A stretch of DNA of 64,000 nt from Elusimicrobiota bacterium (lineage in GTDB: Bacteria; Elusimicrobiota; Elusimicrobia; FEN-1173), in contig JADKHR010000001.1 of NCBI GenBank assembly GCA_016721625.1, positions 2,604,001 to 2,668,000 on the forward strand, written 5' to 3'. The first letter of the stretch is position 1. Each line of letters begins with the position of its first letter. The notes beneath the pieces were generated by a model. The model made no database searches and was not told where the DNA came from. It saw only the letters and a list, made by a program, of their open reading frames with translations. Shown here piece after piece: positions 53,938 through 62,679 of the stretch. The position numbers and the translations under genes are program-made.

Positions 53938-56900
53938 ATGCCCCTTTCCCTCGTTTGCGGTCCCTACGGTTTCCTTGAAAAAGCCTTTGTCTCCCATCTG
54001 ACGGCCCGTCCCCCGGGACCGGCGAGACGGGTGGGGGTCGTGACCACCTCCCAACGCATGGCGGAGCGGCTCCAACGTCTCTTGGCCTTGGAGCGCGGCT
54101 TGGCCTTTTTCAACCTTCGCTTCCACACCCTCCACAGCCTTTCTCTGGACCTCCTTCGCGCGTCGGGGGCGATTCTTCCCGCGGTCAACAACGACGACCT
54201 ATTTCACGAGCGGTTGGTGGAGACGCTCTTGATCGAAAGCGGAGGGTGGGAGCCGGATCGCGCCCGCGCCTTGGCGGGGGCCCATCGAGCCACGCTTCGA
54301 GACCTGGTGGAAGCGGGGGTGGAAACGGCGAGTTTCCGTGAACACTTCGGCGATATGGAGATCCCCGGCGAAGGGAAGCTGTATCGTTTTTTGAACCTGG
54401 CCGACCGTTACCGCGAGCGGTTGGCGAGTTTGAACGTGGCCGGGTCCGCCGATCTGGGCCGGATGGCGACGGTCGCCGTGGAAGGCCACCCGGAAATTTT
54501 GGCGGGGTTTGACGAATTGCTTTACTATGGGTTCTATGATTTAAACGGGGCCCAATCGGATTTTTTGAGCGCGGTGGCCGGCCCAGGGCGGGTGACCCTT
54601 TTTTTCCCCTGCGTGAAAGGGCACGCGGGCTGGAAATTCGCCGAGCGATTTCTGGACCTTAAAATATCCGTTGGGGTCGGCGGTTCACGTTACGAAACGG
54701 CGATCGGTGAGGGGCCACTGGGGGACGCGCTGGGCGGATTGTTTGACCCAGGGTCGCCGCCCGTTCAGGCGGGAGAAAATGTTCGGATCATCGATGTTTC
54801 GGGAGAACGCGACGAGCTTTGGCAGGTGGCCAAAGAAATACTTCAGCTTCGGGAACGTCGGTCCCCTCTGGAGTGGGAGGACATCGGCGTGGTGGCGCGG
54901 GGGTTGGACGCTTACGCGGAATTAATTCCGGAGATTTTCGGCGCCCATGGCATCCCCTATTCCATTTCAGAAGGGGGGCCGCTCCTGTCCCACCCGGCGG
55001 CGCGGTTGGCGTTGGACCTGATGGAGATATCCGGTCGGGGTCACGAACGCGACGCTCTTTTGGACGTCATCGGTTCCCCTTGTCTTCAAGATGAGGTCTT
55101 CGCGGGGCCTTCCCGCTCGGAAGCCCGGGCTTACTTGCTCCAAGGCGGACCCCGGGCGGGCCTGGCTCATTTGCTGGAGGGGTCGCCGATGGGACGCGAA
55201 GAAAACCCCGACCCGCTCCGGCCCGCGCTTCCTCCCCAGGCCCTCAAAGATTTTGCGGTTCGTGTGAGCGCGGAGACGGAGGAACGAATTTTTCCTTGGG
55301 TGGAACACGCCCGCCGCGCCCGGCGGCGCATGGAACGGCTGATCGTTAAAAACCCGGAGACCGTGCCGGTGCTGGATCAAATGGAGGCCATTTTGGAACG
55401 CCTGGAGGAACTGGACCGTTTCTCCCCGCCGGTGGACGACGCGGAATTTTCGGAGACCTTCGTTGAGGCCCTGCGCCGCGCCCGGCGCCCGGGGACCGGG
55501 CCCGCGCAGGGGGTGCGGGTTTTGGGGGCCATGGAGGCGCGGGGCGAGAGTTTTGGCGCCCTCTTTCTCGTGGGTCTCAAGGAAGGCGTGTTCCCCCGGG
55601 TGGTTCGGGAAGATCCTCTTTTGGGGGACGACCTACGACGGATTCTTCGGGACCCCGGGGGCTACTGGATCCTTCCAAAACTGGAGGGGTACGACGAGGA
55701 AAAACTCTTGTTCACCCTGCTGGTCTCTTCGGCTCGGGAAAAACTTTACCTGCTTTATTCACGCTCCCGGGAGGACGGCCGGGCGGAAGTCCCCTCTCTC
55801 TATTTGAGGGAACTCGCGCGGGCGGCCGGAATGTCGTTGGACGAGGCGGAGCGCTTGCCTCGCCCCCCCTTGGAGAAATGGAACGCCGTTCCCCGGGGTC
55901 TTTTAACGGTTCAAGAGGCGGGATTGGCCGACCTTCTGGAGGCTCGACCTCTTTCCGGCGAATGGGGCCGGATCGTCCAGCGGGCCGCCAAGATCTCGGC
56001 GTGGGCGGGGCCCACGGGGGTGGACGGTTTGGTGGGGCGCCCTGAGGCGTACCTCTCCCGGCGCGCCTCGCGGGGGCTCTCCCCCAGCGCGCTGGAGACT
56101 CTTGGCGATTGCCCCTTCGAATTCTTCCTTTCTCGTCTGGTGGGTCTCAGGGATCCCCGCGCGACCTGGGACGGAGAGAGCGTGAGCCCCTTCTTCGTCG
56201 GCACTCTTCAGCACGCGATCCTCCAACGGGTCTACGCCGGTTTCCTTTCCCAGGATCTTCCGGCCCCGGAAGAGGCCGTGGTCCGGGTTCGCGCCGAAAC
56301 CCGGGCCCTCTTCTCTTCGTCGGGGGACCCGTCGGGCGGACCGTACCCCCTTCTTTGGGAAGCGCTTCAAAACACCGTCGAGCGCCAATTGGTTTCTTTC
56401 GTGGACCGGGACCTGGCGAGGCTAAAGGCGGAGGGGTTCCGACCGGAAAAATTAGAGTGGGGGCTTCAGGCCCCCATGGGGAACGGCGAATTCCTTTGGT
56501 CCGGCCGGTTGGACCGGGTGGACTGGAACCCCGTGTCCCGTCGGTATTTTGTCGTGGATTACAAGAACCGAATCCGTGACAAATCCCTGGAAGAGCGCGT
56601 GCTGGAGGGGCATGTGCATCAGGCGCCGGCCTATCTGGAATTGCTGGAGGCCCAGAGAACCTGGGGACCGGAAACCCGTGCGGCCGGGGTTCGCTTCGAA
56701 TACCTGGCGACCAACGAGACGGAAGAGTTCTCTGAGGCGGTTTGGCGGGAGAAACGGGGTGAAATCGAGGTCCGGCAAAGAGCCCTTCTTTCCACTCTCA
56801 CCAACGGACGCTTTCTCATCCGCCCATCGGACGGCCCCGCGGGGCACTGCCGTTTCTGCGATTTCGCCCGAGCCTGCCGAAAAGCCCATGGACCTACCCG

Positions 56901-56976
56901 AAAAAGATGCGAAGGGGACGTGGGTTCCGAGACCCCAGCGGACCTGGCCCCCGCGGGAAAAGAAGATCTCCCATGA
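53938..56976 (+). CDS. addB: AddB-like nuclease/helicase-fold protein (PD-(D/E)XK)
   Basis: A 1012-aa protein with a UvrD/AddB-like helicase-fold region (about residues 1-700; no intact Walker A) and a C-terminal PD-(D/E)XK nuclease (SGRLDRVDWNPVSRRYFVVDYKNR at about 855-880, with Asp and D-Y-K). Cysteines at LGDCPFEFFLSRL and in GHCRFCDFARAC, near the C terminus, match the iron-sulfur cluster that locks the AddB nuclease domain. With the overlapping helicase gene it forms an AddAB-type end-processing enzyme for recombinational repair. Symbol by analogy. Confidence 0.85.
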   Translation: MPLSLVCGPYGFLEKAFVSHLTARPPGPARRVGVVTTSQRMAERLQRLLALERGLAFFNLRFHTLHSLSLDLLRASGAILPAVNNDDLFHERLVETLLIESGGWEPDRARALAGAHRATLRDLVEAGVETASFREHFGDMEIPGEGKLYRFLNLADRYRERLASLNVAGSADLGRMATVAVEGHPEILAGFDELLYYGFYDLNGAQSDFLSAVAGPGRVTLFFPCVKGHAGWKFAERFLDLKISVGVGGSRYETAIGEGPLGDALGGLFDPGSPPVQAGENVRIIDVSGERDELWQVAKEILQLRERRSPLEWEDIGVVARGLDAYAELIPEIFGAHGIPYSISEGGPLLSHPAARLALDLMEISGRGHERDALLDVIGSPCLQDEVFAGPSRSEARAYLLQGGPRAGLAHLLEGSPMGREENPDPLRPALPPQALKDFAVRVSAETEERIFPWVEHARRARRRMERLIVKNPETVPVLDQMEAILERLEELDRFSPPVDDAEFSETFVEALRRARRPGTGPAQGVRVLGAMEARGESFGALFLVGLKEGVFPRVVREDPLLGDDLRRILRDPGGYWILPKLEGYDEEKLLFTLLVSSAREKLYLLYSRSREDGRAEVPSLYLRELARAAGMSLDEAERLPRPPLEKWNAVPRGLLTVQEAGLADLLEARPLSGEWGRIVQRAAKISAWAGPTGVDGLVGRPEAYLSRRASRGLSPSALETLGDCPFEFFLSRLVGLRDPRATWDGESVSPFFVGTLQHAILQRVYAGFLSQDLPAPEEAVVRVRAETRALFSSSGDPSGGPYPLLWEALQNTVERQLVSFVDRDLARLKAEGFRPEKLEWGLQAPMGNGEFLWSGRLDRVDWNPVSRRYFVVDYKNRIRDKSLEERVLEGHVHQAPAYLELLEAQRTWGPETRAAGVRFEYLATNETEEFSEAVWREKRGEIEVRQRALLSTLTNGRFLIRPSDGPAGHCRFCDFARACRKAHGPTRKRCEGDVGSETPADLAPAGKEDLP

Positions 56977-59900
56977 CCGCTGACCGGCCTTCCCGGGACG
57001 TCGCCCGGAAACAATTGGATGTGAACGTCGTCGTGGAGGCGGGAGCCGGAACGGGGAAAACCACCCTCTTGACGGATCGCCTCCTCTTTCTCCTTTTGGC
57101 GGGAGGGCCGGAACGGGAGGGCCTTTCCGTCACTCGGATCGTCGCGCTGACCTTTACGGAGAAAGCGGCGGGGGAAATCAAACTGCGGCTGGCCGATCGG
57201 TTGAACGATCTCCTGCGACGGTTGGAGGGACGTCCCTTGGCGGCGAAACGCGGGGAGCGGACGGAGGTTTGGCTGGCGGAGGCCCGGGCCGAATTCGGGG
57301 CGACGGAAGAACGCCTGCGCCTCATGGCGGGGGACGCGTTGCGGGACCTGGACCGCGCCCCCATCGGCACCATCCACAGTTTTTGCAAAACCCTGCTCCA
57401 ACTGTTTCCCTTAGAAGCCGGGTTGAACCCGAACTTTCAAGTGGATAGAGGGGACGCCTTCGAGGAACTTTTCGAGCGGGAATGGGGACGTTGGTTGGAG
57501 GGAGAACTCATTCCCGGGGGGCCCGCGGTGGAGCTGTGGCGGGAGGTTTTGCCCCGGGTGGGGTTGGGGGATGTGGCGACCCTGGCTCGCGCTCTGGCCC
57601 GTTCTTCGCCCGCTCTATTGGATCGAACCTTCTCCGCCGATCGTCTGGCGGAATGGCGGATGGCCCTCGAACGGGTGCCGGTGGGAAAACCCAAACCCCG
57701 ACGGGGGAAAATGCTGGAGTCCATCCAGCGGATTGCCGAACGCCTCCGCGCGGTGGAACAGGTGGCGCGGGACCCCTGGGGTCCGTGGCCCGAGGCGGAC
57801 GACTGGAAAGAAGCTCCTAAAACGTGGCCCGGCGAGTGGGAAGAGTTAGAAGGGGAAACGGTGTACGAGGACGCCTGCGCCGTGGCGAAGGCGGTTTCTC
57901 CGGTTGGCGAAGCGGCGCTGGCCCGCGTGCGGAAGCTTTTGTCTCCTTTTCTGGACCACTGCCGGGCCCGTTACCGTGCTGCCGGGTGGATGGGGTTTGA
58001 CGATCTTTTGAGCGGTGCGCGGAACCTGTTGGCCCAGCACCCTGAAGTTCGGCGGGAATTGAAATCCCGCTACGGGGCGATTTTGGTGGATGAGTTTCAG
58101 GACACGGACCCGCTCCAGGGGGAACTGTTGCTCTTCTTGGCCGAGCGGGCGGAATCCGAGGCGGCCGCCTGGAAGGAGGTGTCGCTCGCGCCTGGAAAAC
58201 TATTTATCGTCGGGGACCTAAAACAATCCATTTATCGGTTTCGCGGCGCCGACATTCGAGCTTACGAAGCGTTTGTCTCTCTTGTTATCGCCCAGGGCGG
58301 GCGCAAGTGCGATCTCCAAACCAGTTTTCGGACCCACGAAGGAATCGTGGGTCCGGTCAACCGACTTTTCACCGACTTGATGCGGGAGGCCCCCGGTTTG
58401 CAACCCGCCTATTTGCCTTTGCTCCCTCGGCCGGGAGGAGGGCCGGACAACGGAGGCGTTGAACTGGCGATCGTTCCGGCGGGTTCAAAAGGGGAGGACT
58501 CTTCTTCCTTGGGTCAGGAGGCCGAGGCTCGCTGGATCGCCCGATGGATCGTGGACCGATGCGGACCGGAGGGGTCCGGGCGTCCCTGGCGGTTGGGCGA
58601 TGTGGCCCTCCTCTTTCGGTCCACGTCGGCTCTAACGGTCTATATGGAGGCCCTGAAGGCCGCCCGGATTCCCTATTTGGTGGAAAGCGACCGGGCTTTT
58701 TACGGCACGCCGGAGGTGATGGATTTTCTTAACCTTCTTCGTGTCGTGCAGGATCCCGCCGACCGGGTGTCTTTGGTGGGACTGTTGCGGTCCCCCATGG
58801 TTCTTTTGGAAGACCGCCACCTCCTGGCCCTGGCCGAAGCGGGTCGACTGGACGATCGGCTGCTTCCCCCCGAGGGGCTTCCCCCGGAGGTCTCTCGAAC
58901 GATCGCTGATTTCTTCGGTGTGTTGGGACAGCTCCGCGCGGCGGCGCAACGAGAAAGTTTAGGCGAGGTGTGCGCCCGTCTCCTGCGGGAAACCCCGCTG
59001 TTGGCCGCTTCCGCCGCCGCCTATTACGGCGAACAAAGCGTGTCCAACCTGTTCAAACTGGCCCGATTGGCGGCGGAGGCGGGCGCGGCCCGGGGAGAAA
59101 CCCTGGACGGGTTCGCCCGCCGACTCATGGCGGCCGTGGCGGAGGGCCGGGAAGAGGGGGAAAGCTCCTTGGGGGAGGAAAAAGTGGAGGCGGTCCGGCT
59201 TTTGACGGTCCACAAGGCCAAAGGGTTGGAATACAAGGTGGTGTTTTTGCCCAACCTTTCCGCGAAGGTCCAGGGCGGCGCCCGTCATCCTCCGGCCCTT
59301 CGTCAGGATTGGGCCGAGGGGCGGGTGGGTCATCGTCTCGTCCAAAAGAAATGGGCGGACCTTGAAATGGTTTTCCTGGAAAGCGACGAACGCCGCCGGG
59401 AGGCGGAGGAGTCCATTCGGCTCTTTTACGTGGCCGCCACCCGGGCCCGGGAACAGGTGATCCTCGTCGGAAATGAAAAGATCGCCCTCGGGTCTTTCAT
59501 GGGCATGTTGAGCGGGGCGGCCCGACGGGGGGTAGGGGCCTGGGAATGGGCCGATGGCCTTCGCCTGCCGGTCACCGTTGTCTCGCGGGAGACCGGGGGC
59601 GAACCCCGTTGGCCGAAGGGGGAATCCCCAGGCAAAAACCGTCTGACGCCCTCGCTCGTCCGTTCTTGGGAAAAACGGAAGGTCCTCGGGGCGGAGATCC
59701 AAGGGCGGCCCCTGTTCCGCAGTCCATCGTCAAAAACCCAGGAGTCGGAGAAGATCGCGGGGGGAGAGCCCAGCCTCCCCTCAGCGGAAGCCGCCCTTCT
59801 GGGTCGTTTGTGCCACGCGGTCCTGGAAACCTGGGAGTGGGGAAGCCCCACCGACGTGTCCCCCGCGGTGGGCCGAACCGCCGCTCTATTAGCGCCGGAG

Positions 59901-60290
59901 CATCCGGCCGCCGATTGGGCCCGATGGACGGAGGAGGCGACGGGGATTCTTTCCGCTTTCCTTCAATCGCCGGTTGGGCGGTCCTTCGCCCAGGAAAAAA
60001 TATTAGCCCGGGAGGCGCCGTTCCTTTTCGGGGAGAAGGAAGGCGTGGTTCGCGGCGTCATCGATCTTCTATACCGTCGGGGCGCGGCGCTCTGGGTGGC
60101 CGACTACAAAACCGACCGGGTGCGCCCCGGTGAAGAAAAAGAACACGCGCGCCGTTATGCCGAACAGGGAAGAGATTATCGCGCGGCCGTTCAAAAAGCC
60201 TTGGGGGAGCCCTGCGGGTTCGAGGTGATCTTTTTACGGACCGGGGAGAGTGTCGTTCTGGAGGAACCGCCTCTTTCTCTGGAGGCTTAA
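56973..60290 (+). CDS. addA: AddA-like UvrD/REP helicase-nuclease
   Basis: A 1105-aa superfamily 1 helicase: Walker A VEAGAGTGKTTLLTDRLL (about residue 22-40), Q-motif region, DEFQDTDP (Walker B), GDLKQSIYRFRGADI (motif III-like), TVHKAKGLEYKVVFLPNLS (motif V) and LFYVAATRAREQVILVG (motif VI), then a C-terminal RecB-type nuclease (GVIDLLYRRGAALWVADYKTDR). Start ATG 56973 overlaps the addB-like stop by four bases. The pair unwinds and resects double-strand ends, loading RecA in characterised relatives. Confidence 0.9.
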   Translation: MTADRPSRDVARKQLDVNVVVEAGAGTGKTTLLTDRLLFLLLAGGPEREGLSVTRIVALTFTEKAAGEIKLRLADRLNDLLRRLEGRPLAAKRGERTEVWLAEARAEFGATEERLRLMAGDALRDLDRAPIGTIHSFCKTLLQLFPLEAGLNPNFQVDRGDAFEELFEREWGRWLEGELIPGGPAVELWREVLPRVGLGDVATLARALARSSPALLDRTFSADRLAEWRMALERVPVGKPKPRRGKMLESIQRIAERLRAVEQVARDPWGPWPEADDWKEAPKTWPGEWEELEGETVYEDACAVAKAVSPVGEAALARVRKLLSPFLDHCRARYRAAGWMGFDDLLSGARNLLAQHPEVRRELKSRYGAILVDEFQDTDPLQGELLLFLAERAESEAAAWKEVSLAPGKLFIVGDLKQSIYRFRGADIRAYEAFVSLVIAQGGRKCDLQTSFRTHEGIVGPVNRLFTDLMREAPGLQPAYLPLLPRPGGGPDNGGVELAIVPAGSKGEDSSSLGQEAEARWIARWIVDRCGPEGSGRPWRLGDVALLFRSTSALTVYMEALKAARIPYLVESDRAFYGTPEVMDFLNLLRVVQDPADRVSLVGLLRSPMVLLEDRHLLALAEAGRLDDRLLPPEGLPPEVSRTIADFFGVLGQLRAAAQRESLGEVCARLLRETPLLAASAAAYYGEQSVSNLFKLARLAAEAGAARGETLDGFARRLMAAVAEGREEGESSLGEEKVEAVRLLTVHKAKGLEYKVVFLPNLSAKVQGGARHPPALRQDWAEGRVGHRLVQKKWADLEMVFLESDERRREAEESIRLFYVAATRAREQVILVGNEKIALGSFMGMLSGAARRGVGAWEWADGLRLPVTVVSRETGGEPRWPKGESPGKNRLTPSLVRSWEKRKVLGAEIQGRPLFRSPSSKTQESEKIAGGEPSLPSAEAALLGRLCHAVLETWEWGSPTDVSPAVGRTAALLAPEHPAADWARWTEEATGILSAFLQSPVGRSFAQEKILAREAPFLFGEKEGVVRGVIDLLYRRGAALWVADYKTDRVRPGEEKEHARRYAEQGRDYRAAVQKALGEPCGFEVIFLRTGESVVLEEPPLSLEA

Positions 60291-60347
60291 GAATCTAAGG
60301 TTGAGGAAGGGGTGTCTCTTTATCGTTCCGAAGCGATTTTTGTAGTT

Positions 60348-60363
60348 GCCCGATTTATCGGGC
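60348..60363. repeat. Perfect 7-bp hairpin GCCCGAT-TT-ATCGGGC
   Basis: GCCCGAT, two T, ATCGGGC in the 358-base gap between addA and the PII gene. No T run follows, so it is not a typical terminator; the gap is otherwise free of credible genes. Confidence 0.5.
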
Positions 60364-60396
60364 GGTCTTCCGTTAGAAGAACTCGCCCCGGAAAAC

Positions 60397-60420
60397 GGTG
60401 GCCCCTTAAATGGGGCCACC
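60397..60420. terminator. Perfect 9-bp hairpin downstream of addA
   Basis: GGTGGCCCC (60397-60405), loop TTAAAT, GGGGCCACC (60412-60420). On the minus strand it is followed by GTTTTC, so it could stop transcription from either side between the convergent addA and PII genes. Confidence 0.45.
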
Positions 60421-60485
60421 ACAAAAGCCATGCTCCGTCGGACGCAACGGGCGGCTAAAGAGATACAGGAAGGGTTTACCTCCCC

Positions 60486-60516
60486 TTAATCCCCTCCTTG
60501 GGAAGGAGGGGATTAA
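60486..60516. repeat. REP-like palindrome, 14-bp stem
   Basis: TTAATCCCCTCCTT, loop GGG, AAGGAGGGGATTAA, perfect over 14 bp. Same family as 36776-36798 and 60549-60567 (shared core CTCC..TTGGGAAGG..GAG). Confidence 0.6.
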
Positions 60517-60548
60517 AAGAGACCACGACAATCTCATGGTTTTTCTCC

Positions 60549-60567
60549 CTCCCCTTGGCAAGGGGAG
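60549..60567. repeat. REP-like palindrome, 8-bp stem
   Basis: CTCCCCTT, loop GGC, AAGGGGAG, 32 bases after the preceding copy in the same gap. A third member of the repeat family. Confidence 0.5.
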
Positions 60568-60648
60568 CCCGTCGCAGAGCTCCGGACACTTGGGGCGCCA
60601 GAGCCGCTGATGCGGGGCCGGGGAGGGGTGGTCTTTGACGGTGTCTTT

Positions 60649-60990
60649 TTATCCGATCGCCAGGCGGCCCGTTTCTCCCGTTCGAATCCGAATGACTTGG
60701 CCCAAATCGAGAACAAAGATTTTCCCGTCGCCGACGTTCCCTGTTCGCCCGGCCGATTGAATGGCCTCCACCGTCGGCTGAACATATTCCTCGTTCACCG
60801 CGACTTCCACCTTCACTTTCTTAAGCAGGCTCCCGCCCTCTTTGTGGCTCCGGTAGACTTCCGAAATGCCTTTTTGACGGCCCCGACCCATGACGTTCGA
60901 GACAGTGACCAGGTGGATGGCCTTCTGTTCCAAGGCGTCCAGCACGTCGTCCAGCCGGTCCGGTTGAATGATGGCAACGATGTATTTCAT
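60649..60990 (-). CDS. glnK: PII signal-transduction protein (GlnB/GlnK type)
   Basis: A 113-aa PII protein with VMGRGRQKG (residues 33-41), T-loop residues ISEVYRSHKEGGSLLKKV (42-59) and the C-loop region TGNVGDGKIFVLDLGQVIRIRTGE (ATP-binding GDGKIF motif). The trimer would bind ATP/ADP and 2-oxoglutarate and gate the ammonium channel. In canonical PII the uridylylated residue is Tyr51; here position 51 is Glu (Tyr46 is kept). The start used is ATG 60990; the longer frame upstream has no PII homology. It lies 22 bases downstream of amt on the same transcript. Confidence 0.93.
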   Translation of the reverse strand: MKYIVAIIQPDRLDDVLDALEQKAIHLVTVSNVMGRGRQKGISEVYRSHKEGGSLLKKVKVEVAVNEEYVQPTVEAIQSAGRTGNVGDGKIFVLDLGQVIRIRTGETGRLAIG

Positions 60991-61012
60991 AGGGTTTTCT
61001 CCTGAAAAAAGA

Positions 61013-62338
61013 TTAGTCGATGATCGTGTAGGCCGCTTCGCGGTGTTGGGTGAGATCAAGGCCGATGCGTTCGTCCTGATCGGAAACCCGGAGCCCCACC
61101 AACACATCCACCAGTTTAAGCAAGACGATGCTGAGAACGAAGGAGTAGATTCCCGTCACCAGTACCGCCTTGGTTTGGATCCAAACCAGCCCGGGGTTCC
61201 CGTGCAAAAGCCCATCGGCCCCCGCGGGATTGACGGTTTTCGTGGCCCAAATCCCCGTGGCGATGGCGCCCCAAATGCCGCCCACCCCGTGAACGCCGAA
61301 GGCGTCCAGGGAATCGTCATAACCCAATTTCACTTTCACGTACATCACGGAAACGAAACAAATGAGGGCGACTGTGATCCCGATGGCCATGGCCCCGAGC
61401 GGCGTGACGTACCCCGCCGCCGGTGTGATGGCCACGAGCCCCGCCACGGCCCCCGTGATGGTGCCCAGCATGGTGGCGTGCCGGTTCACGAGGACATCCA
61501 ACCCGGCCCACACAAGCCCGGCGGTGGCCGCCGCGATGTGGGTGGAGACGAAGGCCGTGGTGGCGAGACCCCCGGCGCCCAGGGCGCTCCCGCCGTTAAA
61601 CCCAAACCAACCGAACCACAACATCCCCGCGCCCAAGACCGCGAAGGGAAGGTTGTGGGGCGGAGACAGGCGGGTGGGGAACCCCCGCCGTTTCCCTAAA
61701 ACCAGAGCCGCGGCCAGCGCCGCCACGCCGGCGTTGACGTGGACCACGGCGCCGCCCGCGAAATCCAGGGCCCCGGACAGTTTCAAAAACCCTCCCGTGC
61801 CCCACACCCAATGGGCCACGGGGTCGTAGACGATGGTGCTCCAAAGAAGGGAAAAGAGAACGTAGGCGGAAAATTTCATCCGTTCGGCGAAGGCGCCCAA
61901 AATAAGGCCCGGCGTGATGATGGCGAACATGCATTGGTAGATCATGAAGGCCTGGTGCGGAATGGTGGGCGCGTAGTCGGTATTGGGCGTCAGTCCCACG
62001 CCGTTCAACCCGAGCCATTGAAGGTTTCCAACGAGGCCCCCAATGGTGGGCCCGAAAGAGAGGCTGTACCCCATCACCACCCATTGCACCGTGATCAGTC
62101 CCATGACCGCGAAACACTGCATGAGAACGGACAACATGTTCTTTCGTCGCACAAGCCCGCCGTAAAAAAAGGCGAGGGCCGGCGTCATCATCAAAACCAA
62201 CGCGGCGGACACCAGCACCCAGGCGGTATCTCCGGAACTCACGGCGGAAGGGGTGATCTCTCCCGCGGTTTCCGCCCATAGGGCGGGCGCCAGGAGCGAG
62301 GCAAAAATACCAAGGACCAAATGTCGAATTCGTTTCAT
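61013..62338 (-). CDS. amt: Ammonium transporter (Amt)
   Basis: A 441-aa transporter with an N-terminal signal-like sequence (residues 1-22, KRIRHLVLGIFASLLAPALWAE), 11 transmembrane helices and the Amt signature FAGGAVVHVNAGVAALAAALVLGKRRGF (around residue 180-205), with paired pore His (HVN at ~187 and later HG). The C terminus keeps the cytoplasmic GLDLTQHREAAY tail contacted by PII. Start is ATG 62338, behind AAGGAGG. Preceded by a 168-base leader with a palindrome and hairpin described below. Same operon as the PII gene. Confidence 0.94.
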   Translation of the reverse strand: MKRIRHLVLGIFASLLAPALWAETAGEITPSAVSSGDTAWVLVSAALVLMMTPALAFFYGGLVRRKNMLSVLMQCFAVMGLITVQWVVMGYSLSFGPTIGGLVGNLQWLGLNGVGLTPNTDYAPTIPHQAFMIYQCMFAIITPGLILGAFAERMKFSAYVLFSLLWSTIVYDPVAHWVWGTGGFLKLSGALDFAGGAVVHVNAGVAALAAALVLGKRRGFPTRLSPPHNLPFAVLGAGMLWFGWFGFNGGSALGAGGLATTAFVSTHIAAATAGLVWAGLDVLVNRHATMLGTITGAVAGLVAITPAAGYVTPLGAMAIGITVALICFVSVMYVKVKLGYDDSLDAFGVHGVGGIWGAIATGIWATKTVNPAGADGLLHGNPGLVWIQTKAVLVTGIYSFVLSIVLLKLVDVLVGLRVSDQDERIGLDLTQHREAAYTIID

Positions 62339-62380
62339 GTCAGCAGTGACCTCCTTAAATGGTTCAGCGGGGGGCGGAAT

Positions 62381-62419
62381 AAAAAACGCCTCGCGTCGCG
62401 GCAAGTGCCGCGCGGCGAG
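62381..62419 (-). terminator. Hairpin with U run in the amt leader (candidate attenuator)
   Basis: On the minus strand CTCGC(C)GCGCGGC and GCCGCG(A)CGCGAG can form a 12-bp stem with two single-base bulges and an ACTT loop (62390-62419), followed by GCG and TTTTTT (62381-62386), then ATT. It ends 42 bases before the amt start codon and about 125 bases after the predicted +1. Confidence 0.6.
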
Positions 62420-62484
62420 ACGTCCATGTCTCCGACCCCGTCCGCTCTCAGGTCCCATTGGACCGGAACGTCGTTGTCTGAATC

Positions 62485-62508
62485 TGTCGGCACAGCGCTG
62501 TGCCGACA
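62485..62508. promoter_or_regulatory. Perfect 24-bp palindrome at the amt transcription start
   Basis: Half-site TGTCGGCACAGC and its exact inverse, centred at 62496.5. It begins 4 bases after the -10 box, so it covers the predicted +1 to +24 of the amt message. It can be read as a protein operator or as an RNA hairpin at the 5' end. Confidence 0.7.
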
Positions 62509-62512
62509 AAGG

Positions 62513-62542
62513 ATTCTACACTGCCCTGATGGTCGCTGTCAA
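62513..62542 (-). promoter_or_regulatory. Sigma70-type promoter of amt-glnK
   Basis: Minus strand TTGACA (62537-62542), an 18-base spacer and TAGAAT (62513-62518). The -35 lies only 5 bases past the stop of the cydB relic, which suggests that cydB was the original upstream neighbour of amt. Confidence 0.7.
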
Positions 62543-62547
62543 TTTAT

Positions 62548-62679
62548 TCAGTAACTGAATTTTCCGAGTTCGACCTTTCCGCGGAAAACCTAAAAGCTCC
62601 CGGCGGTGTAGGCCAGGACCATGGGCATGCCGAGGAAAACGATCAGGTGCATGATCGCGAGGTTTTTTTCGGAGGGGTC
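62548..62679 (-). pseudogene. cydB: Relic of the cydB 3' end (second copy)
   Basis: Read on the minus strand, 62679 to 62548 encodes DPSEKNLAIMHLIVFLGMPMVLAYTA, then GSF and an in-frame TAG, then VFRGKVELGKFSY and the natural stop TGA. Apart from the change of VIYW to GSF-stop it is the C terminus of cytochrome bd oxidase subunit II, the same as in the intact copy at 63903-64000. It starts exactly at the stop codon of the ATPase gene and ends just before the amt promoter. Confidence 0.85.
62601..62637. repeat. 37-bp direct repeat, copy 1 (in the cydB relic)
   Basis: Identical over 37 bases to 63956-63992; the two lie 1355 bases apart and flank the ATPase gene. It encodes FLGMPMVLAYTA of CydB in both copies. 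Confidence 0.9.

Noticed and set aside
60291..60648. Small open frames between addA and the PII gene (for example 60410-60610)
   Set aside because: They consist of palindromic repeat sequence with no homology or ribosome site.
62485..62508. amt palindrome as part of a CRISPR or mobile-element end
   Set aside because: Single copy, no repeats at regular spacing; position at +1 of amt fits regulation.
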